DNA of 64,000 bases from Echiichthys vipera (GCA_963691815.1 OY829665.1:21482685-21546684); one strand, 5' to 3'; counted from the first letter of the stretch, positions 9,993-22,264 are shown. Numbers and translations are program-made. Notes: generated by a model from the letters alone, not told the origin.

Positions 9993-10065
9993 GGGGAATT
10001 AGCTCAAATGGTAGAGTGCTCGCTTTGCATGTGAGAGGTAGAGGGATCAACGCCCTCATTCTCCA
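9993..10065 (+). tRNA. tRNA-Ala-TGC: tRNA-Ala(UGC), unit 10
   Basis: G10:U25 wobble in the D-stem; otherwise intact with A73. Confidence 0.92.
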
Positions 10066-10831
10066 CAATGCTTTACTATGAGTTCGGTAAAAACTAGTGT
10101 GATGCGGTGTCGGATGGACCGAGTGATTTCCTCTGGATCGACACATATGACTTCCAGCAATCAAGCCATCAGTTGGCAGAGCTGATTCCATGTACTATGA
10201 ACCCTGGACAAGAATCAAGTCTGGACATAGGATGGAGTGTCTCTTTCACACATGGTAGCACACAACAGGAGATAGTCTGTGTCAGATGCGTGCTCACTGA
10301 CTAAGAATATTGTTTGGTTTTTCAGCGAGGGGTGATGTTGGTGCATTCAGCAGGCAGGACATGGCCACAAGCAACTAAGCCTCTTGCCAACCTTGAATTT
10401 AACTGACCATTAGAGGGTGGGTCCTTAGATACAGAAGTTCCCAAATCCCGTCCTTTCTCCATTTAGACAGTTCATTGCAGGTTTGTAGTGCATGTGTTGA
10501 AGAGGCTGCACATTGCTCTCTGGTTAGAAGGCAAGTTGATTCCCCGCAAGATCAACCTGTGTTTGAGCAGTGAGCGTGTTCATCTTTCCTTCCCTACCTT
10601 TTTTGGATTAAAGTGAAGATTACAAAGTACATCAAAGACTTCCTCAAACACAAAGCAACATCGTGGCCTCTGAGGATGCAGCAGTGTGGTGACGAGATCA
10701 TTACTCGTCTTCTGTTCAGCCCAGGAGTGAATTGAGCAGTGAAGTTAATGCATTTTTCAGTGCATCAGTATGTTGCGGAAACTGATATTCCAATGAGCCA
10801 GTTACATTGCGGGGCAAAGTGAGCAGCTATA

Positions 10832-10913
10832 CGACGAGGATGGGATTCAGACCCATGCGTGCAGAGCACAATGGATTAGCAGTCCATCGCCTTAACCACT
10901 CGGCCACCTCGTC
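10832..10913 (-). tRNA. tRNA-Ser-GCT: tRNA-Ser(GCU), unit 11, class S2
   Basis: T-loop TCTGAAT; all stems pair. Confidence 0.88.
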
Positions 10914-11019
10914 CTCTTCTCCTTGCTTTCTAACAGTAAGTGTCGGACCCAGGTGCGAAAAGTGCGGAATGGGGGGAGAGGAGAAGCGTCGAAAGGGGCG
11001 GGGCTACACAGTACACGTC

Positions 11020-11092
11020 GGGGAATTAGCTCAAATGGTAGAGTGCTCGCTTTGCATGTGAGAGGTAGAGGGATCAACGCCCTCATTCTCCA
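11020..11092 (+). tRNA. tRNA-Ala-TGC: tRNA-Ala(UGC), unit 11
   Basis: G10:U25 wobble; otherwise intact. Confidence 0.92.
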
Positions 11093-11861
11093 CAATGCTT
11101 TACTATGAGTTCGGTAAAAACTAGTGTGATGCGGTGTCGGATGGACCGAGTGATTTCCTCTGGATCGACACATATGACTTCCAGCAATCAAGCCATCAGT
11201 TGGCAGAGCTGATTCCATGTACTATGAACCCTGGACAAGAATCAAGTCTGGACATAGGGTGGAGTGTCTCTTTCACACATGGTAGCACACAACAGGAGAT
11301 AGTCTGTGTCAGATGCGTGCTCACTGACTAAGAATATTGTTTGGTGTTTCAGCGAGGGGTGATGTTGGTGCATTCAGCAGGCAGGACATGGCCACAAGCA
11401 ACTAAGCCTCTTGCCGTTCCTTGAATTTAACTGACCATTAGAGGGTGGGTCCTTAGATACAGAAGTTCCCAAATCCCGTCCTTTCTCCATTTAGACAGTT
11501 CATTGCAGGTTTGTAGTGCATGTGTTGAAGAGGCTGCACATTGCTCTCTGGTCAGAAGGCAAGTTGATTCCCCGCAAGATCAACCTGTGTTTGAGCAGTG
11601 AGCGTGTTCATCTTTCCTTCCCTACCTTTTTTGGATTATAGTGAAGATTACAAAGTACATCAAAGACTTCCTCAAACACAAAGCAACATCGTGGCCTCTG
11701 AGGATGCAGCAGTGTGGTGACGAGAGCATTACTCGTCTGCTGTTCAGCCCAGGAGTGAATTGAGCAGGGTGAAGTTAATGCATTTTTCAGTGCATCAGTA
11801 TGTTGCGGAAACTGATCTTCCAATGAGCAAGTTACATTGCGAGGCAAAGTGAGCAGCTATA

Positions 11862-11943
11862 CGACGAGGATGGGATTAAGACCCATGCGTGCAGAGCACA
11901 ATGGATTAGCAGTCCATCACCTTAACCACTCGGCCACCTCGTC
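11862..11943 (-). tRNA. tRNA-Ser-GCT: tRNA-Ser(GCU), unit 12, class S1
   Basis: T-loop TCTTAAT, G10:U25. Confidence 0.87.
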
Positions 11944-12049
11944 CTCTTCTCCTTGCCTTCTAACAGTAAGTGTCGGACCCAGGTGTGAAAAGTGCGGAAT
12001 GGGGGGAGAGGAGAAGCGTCGAAAGGGGCGGGGCTACACAGTACACATC

Positions 12050-12122
12050 GGGGAATTAGCTCAAATGGTAGAGCGCTCGCTTTGCATGTGAGAGGTAGAG
12101 GGATCAACGCCCTCATTCTCCA
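12050..12122 (+). tRNA. tRNA-Ala-TGC: tRNA-Ala(UGC), unit 12
   Basis: Structurally intact copy, T-loop ATCAACG. Confidence 0.94.
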
Positions 12123-12901
12123 CAATGCTTTACTATGAGTTCAGTAAAAACTAGTGTGATGCGGTGTCGGATTGACTGAGTGATTTCCTCTGGTTCGACA
12201 CATATGACTTCCAGCAATCAAGCCATCAGTTGGCAGAGCTGATTCCATGTACTATGAACCCTGGACAAGAATCAAGTCTGGACATAGGGTGGAGTGTCTC
12301 TTTCACACATGGTAGCACACAACAGGAGATAGTCTGTGTCAGATGCGTGCTGACTGACTAAGAATATTGTTTGGTTTTTCAGCGAGGGGTGATGTTGGTG
12401 CATTCAGCAGGCAGGACATGGCCACAAGCAACTAAGCCTCTTGCCGTTCCTTGAATTTAACTGACCATTAGAGGGTGGGTCCTTAGATACAGAAGTTCCG
12501 TAAATCCCGTCCTTTCTCCATTTAGACAGTTCATTGCAGGTTTGTAGTGCATGTGTTGAAGAGGCTGCACATTGCTCTCTGGTTAGAAGGCAAGTTGATT
12601 TCCCGCAAGATCAACCTGTGTTTGAACAGTGAGCGTGTTCATCTTTCCTTCCCTACCTTTTTTGGATTATTGTGAAGATTACAAAGTACATCAAAGACTT
12701 CCTCAAACACAAAGCAATATCTTGGCCTCTGAGGATGCAGCAGTGTGGTGACGAGATCATTACTCGTCTTCTGTTCAGCCCAGGAGTGAATTGAGCAGTG
12801 TGTTTAGGGTGAAGTTAATGCATTTTTCAGTGCATCAGTATGTTGCGGAAACTGATCTTCCAATGAGCCAGTTACATTGCGGGGCAAAGTGAGCAGCTAT
12901 A

Positions 12902-12983
12902 CGACGAGGATGGGATTCAGACCCATGCGTGCAGAGCACAATGGATTAGCAGTCCATCGCCTTAACCACTCGGCCACCTCGTC
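12902..12983 (-). tRNA. tRNA-Ser-GCT: tRNA-Ser(GCU), unit 13, class S2
   Basis: T-loop TCTGAAT; all stems pair. First unit of the higher-order repeat region. Confidence 0.88.
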
Positions 12984-13089
12984 CTCTTCTCCTTGCCTTC
13001 TAGCAGTAAGTGTCGGACCCAGGTGTGAAAAGTGCGGAATGGGGGGAGAGGTGAAGCGTCCAAAGAGGCGGGGCTACACAGTACACATC

Positions 13090-13162
13090 GGGGAATTAGC
13101 TCAAATGGTAGAGCGCTCGCTTTGCATGTGAGAGGTAGAGGGATCAATGCCCTCATTCTCCA
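13090..13162 (+). tRNA. tRNA-Ala-TGC: tRNA-Ala(UGC), unit 13, T-loop ATCAATG
   Basis: All stems pair. T-loop ATCAATG differs by one base from most copies and marks this lineage. Confidence 0.94.
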
Positions 13163-13637
13163 CAATGCTTTACTATGAGTTCGGTAAAAACTAGTGTGAT
13201 GCGGTGTCGGCTGGACCGAGTGATTTCCTCTGGATCGACACATATGACTTCCAGCAATCAAGCCATCAGTTGGCAGAGCTGATTCCATGTACTATGAACC
13301 CTGGACAAGAATCAAGTCTGGACATAGGGTGGAGTGTCTCATTCACACATGGTAGCACACAACAGGAGATAGTCTGTGTAAGATGCGTGCTCACTGACTA
13401 AGAATATTGTTTGGTTTTTCGGCGAGGGGTGATGTTGGTGCATTCAGCAGGCAGGACATGGCCACAAGCAACTAAGCCTCTTGCCGTTCTTGAATTTAAC
13501 TGACCATTAGAGGGTGGGTCCTTAGATACAGAAGTTCCCAAATCCCGTCCTTTCTCCATTTAGACAGTTCATTGCAGGTTTGTAGTGCATGTGTTGAAGA
13601 GGCTGCACATTGCTCTCTGGTTAGAAGGCAAGTTGAT

Positions 13638-13981
13638 GAGACCAATCTGTTAGTGGTTCGCAGAGTAAACTCAAATCAAGGGAAAGCATCTTTCAGTCAT
13701 TATGCAACAAACAGCTGGAATAAACTTCCTGAAGATCTGAGACTTTCACCCACTCTGACCACTTTTAAAACTAGACTGAAAACTTTTATGTTCACCTTAG
13801 CTTTCTGCTAAATCTTCGCACTTTTAACGTCCGCACTGTTTTGATTATTGTCTATGTTTTTATTCTCTTTGTCTTCCTGTAATGCATTTGAATTCATGAC
13901 ATGTTGTGCTGTGAAGCACTTTGAGTCTGCCTTGTGTATGAAAAGTGCTATACAAATAAAGCTGCCTTGCCTTGCCTTGCC
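13638..13981 (+). mobile_element. 5'-truncated LINE 3' end (L2/CR1/Rex1-like), copy 1
   Basis: A 344 bp insert interrupts the spacer; units without it read straight through this site. It is flanked by TTGAT on both sides (13633-13637 and 13982-13986), a likely 5 bp target-site duplication. The first 171 bases, to a TAA at 13809-13811, encode the C-terminal end of a reverse transcriptase, with FSHYATNSWNKLP, then LRLSPTLTTFKTRLK and a final AFC, a pattern typical of L2/CR1/Rex1-type elements. A 3' UTR follows, with GTGCTATACAAATAAAG, and then a TGCCT microsatellite tail. There is no catalytic domain, so it cannot move by itself. The clade is not certain. Confidence 0.88.
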
Positions 13982-14299
13982 TTGATTCCCCGCAAGATCA
14001 ACCTGTGTTTGAGCAGTGAGCATCTTGTGAGAGTGTTCATCTTTCCTTCCCTACCTTTTTTGGATTATTGTGAAGATTACAAAGTACATCAAAGACTTCC
14101 TCAAACACAAAGCAACATCTTGGCCTCTGAGGATGCAGCAGTGTGGTGACGAGATCATTACTCGTCTTCTGTTCAGCCCAGGAGTGAATTGAGCAGTGTG
14201 TTTAGGGTGAAGTTAATGCATTTTTCAGTGCATCAGTATGTTGCGGAAACTGATCTTCCAATGAGCCAGTTACATTGCGGGGCAAAGTGAGCAGCTATA

Positions 14300-14381
14300 C
14301 GACGAGGATGGGATTCAGACCCATGCGTGCAGAGCACAATGGATTAGCAGTCCATCACCTTAACCACACGGCCACCTCGTC
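14300..14381 (-). tRNA. tRNA-Ser-GCT: tRNA-Ser(GCU), unit 14, class S3
   Basis: T-loop TCTGAAT. A14 is changed to U, which removes the near-universal U8-A14 tertiary pair and alters the A box. G10:U25. Two weakened promoter boxes make this class a probable non-functional copy. Confidence 0.82.
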
Positions 14382-14487
14382 CTCTTCTCCTTGCTTTCTA
14401 ACAGTAAGTGTCGGACCCAGGTGCGAAAAGTGCGGAATGGGGGGAGAGGAGAAGTGTCAAAAGGGGCGGGGCTACACAGTACACGTC

Positions 14488-14560
14488 GGGGAATTAGCTC
14501 AAATGGTAGAGCGCTCGCTTTGCATGTGAGAGGTAGAGCGATCAACGCCCTCATTCTCCA
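14488..14560 (+). tRNA. tRNA-Ala-TGC: tRNA-Ala(UGC), unit 14, T-stem mismatch
   Basis: The T-stem reads GAGCG/CCCTC, so C52 faces C62. The acceptor, D and anticodon arms are intact. The same mismatch marks 14 units, all with class S3 or S4 Ser genes. Confidence 0.88.
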
Positions 14561-15338
14561 CAATGCTTTGCTATGAGTTCGGTAAAAACTAGTGTAATGG
14601 GGTGTCGGATGGACCGAGTGATTTCCTCTGGATTGACACATATGACTTCCTGCATTCAAGCCATCAGTTGGCAGAGTTGATTCCATGTAGTATGAACCCT
14701 GGACAAGAATCAAGTCTGGACATAGGGTGGAGTGTCTCTTTCACACATGGTAGCACACAACAGGAGATAGTCTGTGTCAGATGCGTGCTCACTGACTAAG
14801 AATATTGTTTGGTTTTTCAGCGAGGGGTGATGTTGGTGCATTCAGCAGGCAGGACATGGCCACAAGCAACTAAGCCTCTTGCCGTTCCTTGAATTTAACT
14901 GACCATTAGAGGGTGGGTCCTTTGATACAGAAGTTCCAAAATCCCGTCCTTTCTCCATTTAGACAGTTCATTGCAGGTTTGTAGTGCATGTGTTGAAGAG
15001 GCTGCACATTGCTCTCTGGTTAGAAGGCAAGTTGATTTCCCGCAAGATCAACCTGTGTTTGAACAGTGAGCGTGTTCATCTTTCCTTCCCTACCTTTTTT
15101 GGATTATTGTGAAGATTACAAAGTACATCAAAGACTTCCTCAAACACAAAGCAATATCTTGGCCTCTGAGGATGCAGCAGTGTGGTGACGAGATCATTAC
15201 TCGTCTTCTGTTCAGCCCAGGAGTGAATTGAGCAGTGTGTTTAGGGTGAAGTTAATGCATTTTTCAGTGCATCAGTATGTTGCGGAAACTGATCTTCCAA
15301 TGAGCCAGTTACATTGCGGGGCAAAGTGAGCAGCTATA

Positions 15339-15420
15339 CGACGAGGATGGGATTCAGACCCATGCGTGCAGAGCACAATGGATTAGCAGTCCATCGCCTT
15401 AACCACTCGGCCACCTCGTC
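15339..15420 (-). tRNA. tRNA-Ser-GCT: tRNA-Ser(GCU), unit 15, class S2
   Basis: T-loop TCTGAAT; all stems pair. Confidence 0.88.
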
Positions 15421-15526
15421 CTCTTCTCCTTGCCTTCTAGCAGTAAGTGTCGGACCCAGGTGTGAAAAGTGCGGAATGGGGGGAGAGGTGAAGCGTCCAA
15501 AGAGGCGGGGCTACACAGTACACATC

Positions 15527-15599
15527 GGGGAATTAGCTCAAATGGTAGAGCGCTCGCTTTGCATGTGAGAGGTAGAGGGATCAATGCCCTCATTCTCCA
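15527..15599 (+). tRNA. tRNA-Ala-TGC: tRNA-Ala(UGC), unit 15, T-loop ATCAATG
   Basis: All stems pair; same lineage as unit 13. Confidence 0.94.
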
Positions 15600-16074
15600 C
15601 AATGCTTTACTATGAGTTCGGTAAAAACTAGTGTGATGCGGTGTTGGCTGGACCGAGTGATTTCCTCTGGATCGACACATATGACTTCCAGCAATCAAGC
15701 CATCAGTTGGCAGAGCTGATTCCATGTACTATGAACCCTGGACAAGAATCAAGTCTGGACATAGGGTGGAGTGTCTCATTCACACATGGTAGCACACAAC
15801 AGGAGATAGTCTGTGTAAGATGCGTGCTCACTGACTAAGAATATTGTTTGGTTTTTCGGCGAGGGGTGATGTTGGTGCATTCAGCAGGCAGGACATGGCC
15901 ACAAGCAACTAAGCCTCTTGCCGTTCTTGAATTTAACTGACCATTAGAGGGTGGGTCCTTAGATACAGAAGTTCCCAAATCCCGTCCTTTCTCCATTTAG
16001 ACAGTTCATTGCAGGTTTGTAGTGCATGTGTTGAAGAGGCTGCACATTGCTCTCTGGTTAGAAGGCAAGTTGAT

Positions 16075-16418
16075 GAGACCAATCTGTTAGTGGTTCGCAG
16101 AGTAAACTCAAATCAAGGGAAAGCATCTTTCAGTCATTATGCAACAAACAGCTGGAATAAACTTCCTGAAGATCTGAGACTTTCACCCACTCTGACCACT
16201 TTTAAAACTAGACTGAAAACTTTTATGTTCACCTTAGCTTTCTGCTAAATCTTCGCACTTTTAACGTCCGCACTGTTTTGATTATTGTCTATGTTTTTAT
16301 TCTCTTTGTCTTCCTGTAATGCATTTGAATTCATGACATGTTGTGCTGTGAAGCACTTTGAGTCTGCCTTGTGTATGAAAAGTGCTATACAAATAAAGCT
16401 GCCTTGCCTTGCCTTGCC
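16075..16418 (+). mobile_element. LINE 3' fragment, copy 2
   Basis: Same insertion point, truncation point and TTGAT flanks as the copy at 13638, so it is a segmental copy of one insertion, not a new one. Confidence 0.87.
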
Positions 16419-16736
16419 TTGATTCCCCGCAAGATCAACCTGTGTTTGAGCAGTGAGCATCTTGTGAGAGTGTTCATCTTTCCTTCCCTACCTTTTTTGG
16501 ATTATTGTGAAGATTACAAAGTACATCAAAGACTTCCTCAAACACAAAGCAACATCTTGGCCTCTGAGGATGCAGCAGTGTGGTGACGAGATCATTACTC
16601 GTCTTCTGTTCAGCCCAGGAGTGAATTGAGCAGTGTGTTTAGGGTGAAGTTAATGCATTTTTCAGTGCATCAGTATGTTGCGGAAACTGATCTTCCAATG
16701 AGCCAGTTACATTGCGGGGCAAAGTGAGCAGCTATA

Positions 16737-16818
16737 CGACGAGGATGGGATTCAGACCCATGCGTGCAGAGCACAATGGATTAGCAGTCCATCACCTTAA
16801 CCACACGGCCACCTCGTC
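16737..16818 (-). tRNA. tRNA-Ser-GCT: tRNA-Ser(GCU), unit 16, class S3
   Basis: A14 changed to U, G10:U25, T-loop TCTGAAT. Confidence 0.82.
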
Positions 16819-16924
16819 CTCTTCTCCTTGCTTTCTAACAGTAAGTGTCGGACCCAGGTGCGAAAAGTGCGGAATGGGGGGAGAGGAGAAGTGTCAAAAG
16901 GGGCGGGGCTACACAGTACACGTC

Positions 16925-16997
16925 GGGGAATTAGCTCAAATGGTAGAGCGCTCGCTTTGCATGTGAGAGGTAGAGCGATCAACGCCCTCATTCTCCA
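16925..16997 (+). tRNA. tRNA-Ala-TGC: tRNA-Ala(UGC), unit 16, T-stem mismatch
   Basis: C52/C62 mismatch; rest intact. Confidence 0.88.
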
Positions 16998-17775
16998 CAA
17001 TGCTTTGCTATGAGTTCGGTAAAAACTAGTGTAATGGGGTGTCGGATGGACCGAGTGATTTCCTCTGGATTGACACATATGACTTCCAGCATTCAAGCCA
17101 TCAGTTGGCAGAGTTGATTCCATGTAGTATGAACCCTGGACAAGAATCAAGTCTGGACATAGGGTGGAGTGTCTCTTTCACACATGGTAGCACACAACAG
17201 GAGATAGTCTGTGTCAGATGCGTGCTCACTGACTAAGAATATTGTTTGGTTTTTCAGCGAGGGGTGATGTTGGTGCATTCAGCAGGCAGGACATGGCCAC
17301 AAGCAACTAAGCCTCTTGCCGTTCCTTGAATTTAACTGACCATTAGAGGGTGGGTCCTTTGATACAGAAGTTCCAAAATCCCGTCCTTTCTCCATTTAGA
17401 CAGTTCATTGCAGGTTTGTAGTGCATGTGTTGAAGAGGCTGCACATTGCTCTCTGGTTAGAAGGCAAGTTGATTTCCCGCAAGATCAACCTGTGTTTGAA
17501 CAGTGAGCGTGTTCATCTTTCCTTCCCTACCTTTTTTGGATTATTGTGAAGATTACAAAGTACATCAAAGACTTCCTCAAACACAAAGCAATATCTTGGC
17601 CTCTGAGGATGCAGCAGTGTGGTGACGAGATCATTACTCGTCTTCTGTTCAGCCCAGGAGTGAATTGAGCAGTGTGTTTAGGGTGAAGTTAATGCATTTT
17701 TCAGTGCATCAGTATGTTGCGGAAACTGATCTTCCAATGAGCCAGTTACATTGCGGGGCAAAGTGAGCAGCTATA

Positions 17776-17857
17776 CGACGAGGATGGGATTCAGACCCAT
17801 GCGTGCAGAGCACAATGGATTAGCAGTCCATCGCCTTAACCACTCGGCCACCTCGTC
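17776..17857 (-). tRNA. tRNA-Ser-GCT: tRNA-Ser(GCU), unit 17, class S2
   Basis: T-loop TCTGAAT; all stems pair. Confidence 0.88.
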
Positions 17858-17963
17858 CTCTTCTCCTTGCCTTCTAGCAGTAAGTGTCGGACCCAGGTGT
17901 GAAAAGTGCGGAATGGGGGGAGAGGTGAAGCGTCCAAAGAGGCGGGGCTACACAGTACACATC

Positions 17964-18036
17964 GGGGAATTAGCTCAAATGGTAGAGCGCTCGCTTTGCA
18001 TGTGAGAGGTAGAGGGATCAATGCCCTCATTCTCCA
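17964..18036 (+). tRNA. tRNA-Ala-TGC: tRNA-Ala(UGC), unit 17, T-loop ATCAATG
   Basis: All stems pair. The following spacer carries a 17 bp deletion near 18175. Confidence 0.94.
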
Positions 18037-18494
18037 CAATGCTTTACTATGAGTTCGGTAAAAACTAGTGTGATGCGGTGTCGGCTGGACCGAGTGATTT
18101 CCTCTGGATCGACACATATGACTTCCAGCAATCAAGCCATCAGTTGGCAGAGCTGATTCCATGTACTATGAACTCTGGACATAGGGTGGAGTGTCTCATT
18201 CACACATGGTAGCACACAACAGGAGATAGTCTGTGTAAGATGCGTGCTCACTGACTAAGAATATTGTTTGGTTTTTCGGCGAGGGGTGATGTTGGTGCAT
18301 TCAGCAGGCAGGACATGGCCACAAGCAACTAAGCCTCTTGCCGTTCTTGAATTTAACTGACCATTAGAGGGTGGGTCCTTAGATACAGAAGTTCCCAAAT
18401 CCCGTCCTTTCTCCATTTAGACAGTTCATTGCAGGTTTGTAGTGCATGTGTTGAAGAGGCTGCACATTGCTCTCTGGTTAGAAGGCAAGTTGAT

Positions 18495-18838
18495 GAGACC
18501 AATCTGTTAGTGGTTCGCAGAGTAAACTCAAATCAAGGGAAAGCATCTTTCAGTCATTATGCAACAAACAGCTGGAATAAACTTCCTGAAGATCTGAGAC
18601 TTTCACCCACTCTGACCACTTTTAAAACTAGACTGAAAACTTTTATGTTCACCTTAGCTTTCTGCTAAATCTTCGCACTTTTAACGTCCGCACTGTTTTG
18701 ATTATTGTCTATGTTTTTATTCTCTTTGTCTTCCTGTAATGCATTTGAATTCATGACATGTTGTGCTGTGAAGCACTTTGAGTCTGCCTTGTGTATGAAA
18801 AGTGCTATACAAATAAAGCTGCCTTGCCTTGCCTTGCC
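18495..18838 (+). mobile_element. LINE 3' fragment, copy 3
   Basis: Same insertion and ends as the other copies, downstream of the unit carrying the 17 bp spacer deletion. Confidence 0.87.
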
Positions 18839-19156
18839 TTGATTCCCCGCAAGATCAACCTGTGTTTGAGCAGTGAGCATCTTGTGAGAGTGTTCATCTT
18901 TCCTTCCCTACCTTTTTTGGATTATTGTGAAGATTACAAAGTACATCAAAGACTTCCTCAAACACAAAGCAACATCTTGGCCTCTGAGGATGCAGCAGTG
19001 TGGTGACGAGATCATTACTCGTCTTCTGTTCAGCCCAGGAGTGAATTGAGCAGTGTGTTTAGGGTGAAGTTAATGCATTTTTCAGTGCATCAGTATGTTG
19101 CGGAAACTGATCTTCCAATGAGCCAGTTACATTGCGGGGCAAAGTGAGCAGCTATA

Positions 19157-19238
19157 CGACGAGGATGGGATTCAGACCCATGCGTGCAGAGCACAATGGA
19201 TTAGCAGTCCATCACCTTAACCACACGGCCACCTCGTC
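19157..19238 (-). tRNA. tRNA-Ser-GCT: tRNA-Ser(GCU), unit 18, class S3
   Basis: A14 changed to U, G10:U25, T-loop TCTGAAT. Confidence 0.82.
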
Positions 19239-19344
19239 CTCTTCTCCTTGCTTTCTAACAGTAAGTGTCGGACCCAGGTGCGAAAAGTGCGGAATGGGGG
19301 GAGAGGAGAAGTGTCAAAAGGGGCGGGGCTACACAGTACACGTC

Positions 19345-19417
19345 GGGGAATTAGCTCAAATGGTAGAGCGCTCGCTTTGCATGTGAGAGGTAGAGCGATC
19401 AACGCCCTCATTCTCCA
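19345..19417 (+). tRNA. tRNA-Ala-TGC: tRNA-Ala(UGC), unit 18, T-stem mismatch
   Basis: C52/C62 mismatch; rest intact. Confidence 0.88.
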
Positions 19418-20186
19418 CAATGCTTTGCTATGAGTTCGGTAAAAACTAGTGTAATGGGGTGTCGGATGGACCGAGTGATTTCCTCTGGATTGACACATAT
19501 GACTTCCAGCATTCAAGCCATCAGTTGGCAGAGTTGATTCCATGTACTATGAACCCTGGACAAGAATCAAGTCTGGACATAGGGTGGAGTGTCTCTTTCA
19601 CACATGGTAGCACACAACAGGAGATAGTCTGTGTCAGATGCGTGCTCACTGACTAAGAATATTGTTTGGTGTTTCAGCGAGGGGTGATGTTCGTGCATTC
19701 ACTAGGCAGGACATGGCCACAAGCAACTAAGCCTCTTGCCGTTCCTTGAATTTAACTGACCATTAGAGGGTGGGTCCTTAGATACAGAAGTTCCCAAATC
19801 CCGTCCTTTCTCCATTTAGACAGTTCATTGCAGGTTTGTAGTGCATGTGTTGAAGAGGCTGCACATTGCTCTCTGGTCAGAAGGCAAGTTGATTCCCCGC
19901 AAGATCAACCTGTGTTTGAGCAGTGAGCGTGTTCATCTTTCCTTCCCTACCTTTTTTGGATTATAGTGAAGATTACAAAGTACATCAAAGACTTCCTCAA
20001 ACACAAAGCAACATCGTGGCCTCTGAGGATGCAGCAGTGTGGTGACGAGAGCATTACTCGTCTGCTGTTCAGCCCAGGAGTGAATTGAGCAGGGTGAAGT
20101 TAATGCATTTTTCAGTGCATCAGTATGTTGCGGAAACTGATCTTCCAATGAGCCAGTTACATTGCGAGGCAAAGTGAGCAGCTATA

Positions 20187-20268
20187 CGACGAGGATGGGA
20201 TTAAGACCCATGCTTGCAGAGCACAATGGATTAGCAGTCCATCACCTTAACCACTCGGCCACCTCGTC
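20187..20268 (-). tRNA. tRNA-Ser-GCT: tRNA-Ser(GCU), unit 19, class S1 with variable-arm change
   Basis: T-loop TCTTAAT, G10:U25. The variable arm reads GCAA instead of GCAC, losing its outer pair. Shared only with unit 38. Confidence 0.85.
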
Positions 20269-20374
20269 CTCTTCTCCTTGCCTTCTAACAGTAAGTGTCG
20301 GACCCAGGTGTGAAAAGTGCGGAATGGGGGGAGAGGAGAAGCGTCGAAAGGGGCGGGGCTACACAGTACACATC

Positions 20375-20447
20375 GGGGAATTAGCTCAAATGGTAGAGCG
20401 CTCGCTTTGCATGTGAGAGGTAGAGGGATCAACGCCCTCATTCTCCA
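20375..20447 (+). tRNA. tRNA-Ala-TGC: tRNA-Ala(UGC), unit 19
   Basis: Structurally intact copy, T-loop ATCAACG. Confidence 0.94.
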
Positions 20448-21225
20448 CAATGCTTTACTATGAGTTCAGTAAAAACTAGTGTGATGCGGTGTCGGATGGA
20501 CTGAGTGATTTCCTCTGGTTCGACACATATGACTTCCAGCAATCAAGCCATCAGTTGGCAGAGCTGATTCCATGTACTATGAACCCTGGACAAGAATCAA
20601 GTCTGGACATAGGGTGGAGTGTCTCTTTCACACATGGTAGCACACAACAGGAGATAGTCTGTGTCAGATGCGTGCTCACTGACTAAGAATATTGTTTGGT
20701 TTTTCAGCGAGGGGTGATGTTGGTGCATTCAGCAGGCAGGACATGGCCACAAGCAACTAAGCCTCTTGCCGTTCCTTGAATTTAACTGACCATTAGAGGG
20801 TGGGTCCTTAGATACAGAAGTTCCCAAATCCCGTCCTTTCTCCATTTAGACAGTTCATTGCAGGTTTGTAGTGCATGTGTTGAAGAGGCTGCACATTGCT
20901 CTCTGGTTAGAAGGCAAGTTGATTTCCCGCAAGATCAACCTGTGTTTGAACAGTGAGCGTGTTCATCTTTCCTTCCCTACCTTTTTTGGATTATTGTGAA
21001 GATTACAAAGTACATCAAAGACTTCCTCAAACACAAAGCAACATCTTGGCCTCTGAGGATGCAGCAGTGTGGTGACGAGATCATTACTCGTCTTCTGTTC
21101 AGCCCAGGAGTGAATTGAGCAGTGTGTTTAGGGTGAAGTTAATGCATTTTTCAGTGCATCAGTATGTTGCGGAAACTGATCTTCCAATGAGCCAGTTACA
21201 TTGCGGGGCAAAGTGAGCAGCTATA

Positions 21226-21307
21226 CGACGAGGATGGGATTCAGACCCATGCGTGCAGAGCACAATGGATTAGCAGTCCATCACCTTAACCACACGGCCA
21301 CCTCGTC
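21226..21307 (-). tRNA. tRNA-Ser-GCT: tRNA-Ser(GCU), unit 20, class S3
   Basis: A14 changed to U, G10:U25, T-loop TCTGAAT. There is no LINE in the spacer before this unit. Confidence 0.82.
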
Positions 21308-21413
21308 CTCTTCTCCTTGCTTTCTAACAGTAAGTGTCGGACCCAGGTGCGAAAAGTGCGGAATGGGGGGAGAGGAGAAGTGTCAAAAGGGGCGGGGCTA
21401 CACAGTACACGTC

Positions 21414-21486
21414 GGGGAATTAGCTCAAATGGTAGAGCGCTCGCTTTGCATGTGAGAGGTAGAGCGATCAACGCCCTCATTCTCCA
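21414..21486 (+). tRNA. tRNA-Ala-TGC: tRNA-Ala(UGC), unit 20, T-stem mismatch
   Basis: C52/C62 mismatch; rest intact. Confidence 0.88.
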
Positions 21487-22264
21487 CAATGCTTTGCTAT
21501 GAGTTCGGTAAAAACTAGTGTAATGGGGTGTCGGATGGACCGAGTGATTTCCTCTGGATTGACACATATGACTTCCAGCATTCAAGCCATCAGTTGGCAG
21601 AGTTGATTCCATGTAGTATGAACCCTGGACAAGAATCAAGTCTGGACATAGGGTGGAGTGTCTCTTTCACACATGGTAGCACACAACAGGAGATAGTCTG
21701 TGTCAGATGCGTGCTCACTGACTAAGAATATTGTTTGGTTTTTCAGCGAGGGGTGATGTTGGTGCATTCAGCAGGCAGGACATGGCCACAAGCAACTAAG
21801 CCTCTTGCCGTTCCTTGAATTTAACTGACCATTAGAGGGTGGGTCCTTTGATACAGAAGTTCCAAAATCCCGTCCTTTCTCCATTTAGACAGTTCATTGC
21901 AGGTTTGTAGTGCATGTGTTGAAGAGGCTGCACATTGCTCTCTGGTTAGAAGGCAAGTTGATTTCCCGCAAGATCAACCTGTGTTTGAACAGTGAGCGTG
22001 TTCATCTTTCCTTCCCTACCTTTTTTGGATTATTGTGAAGATTACAAAGTACATCAAAGACTTCCTCAAACACAAAGCAACATCTTGGCCTCTGAGGATG
22101 CAGCAGTGTGGTGACGAGATCATTACTCGTCTTCTGTTCAGCCCAGGAGTGAATTGAGCAGTGTGATTAGGGTGAAGTTAATGCATTTTTCAGTGCATCA
22201 GTATGTTGCGGAAACTGATCTTCCAATGAGCCAGTTACATTGCGGGGCAAAGTGAGCAGCTATA

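Larger units (their letters stand above)
12902..19417. repeat. 2,437 bp dimer repeated three times (units 13-18)
   Basis: Units 13/14, 15/16 and 17/18 alternate between an ordinary monomer and one preceded by the LINE fragment. Landmarks repeat at 2,437 bp (for example 13204, 15641, 18078). The third dimer is 17 bp shorter (2,420 bp) because of a deletion in unit 17 near 18175. Confidence 0.9.

Noticed and set aside
13572..13811. 79-codon frame as a host gene
   Set aside because: The first 22 codons are spacer and the rest is the C-terminal tail of a truncated LINE reverse transcriptase.
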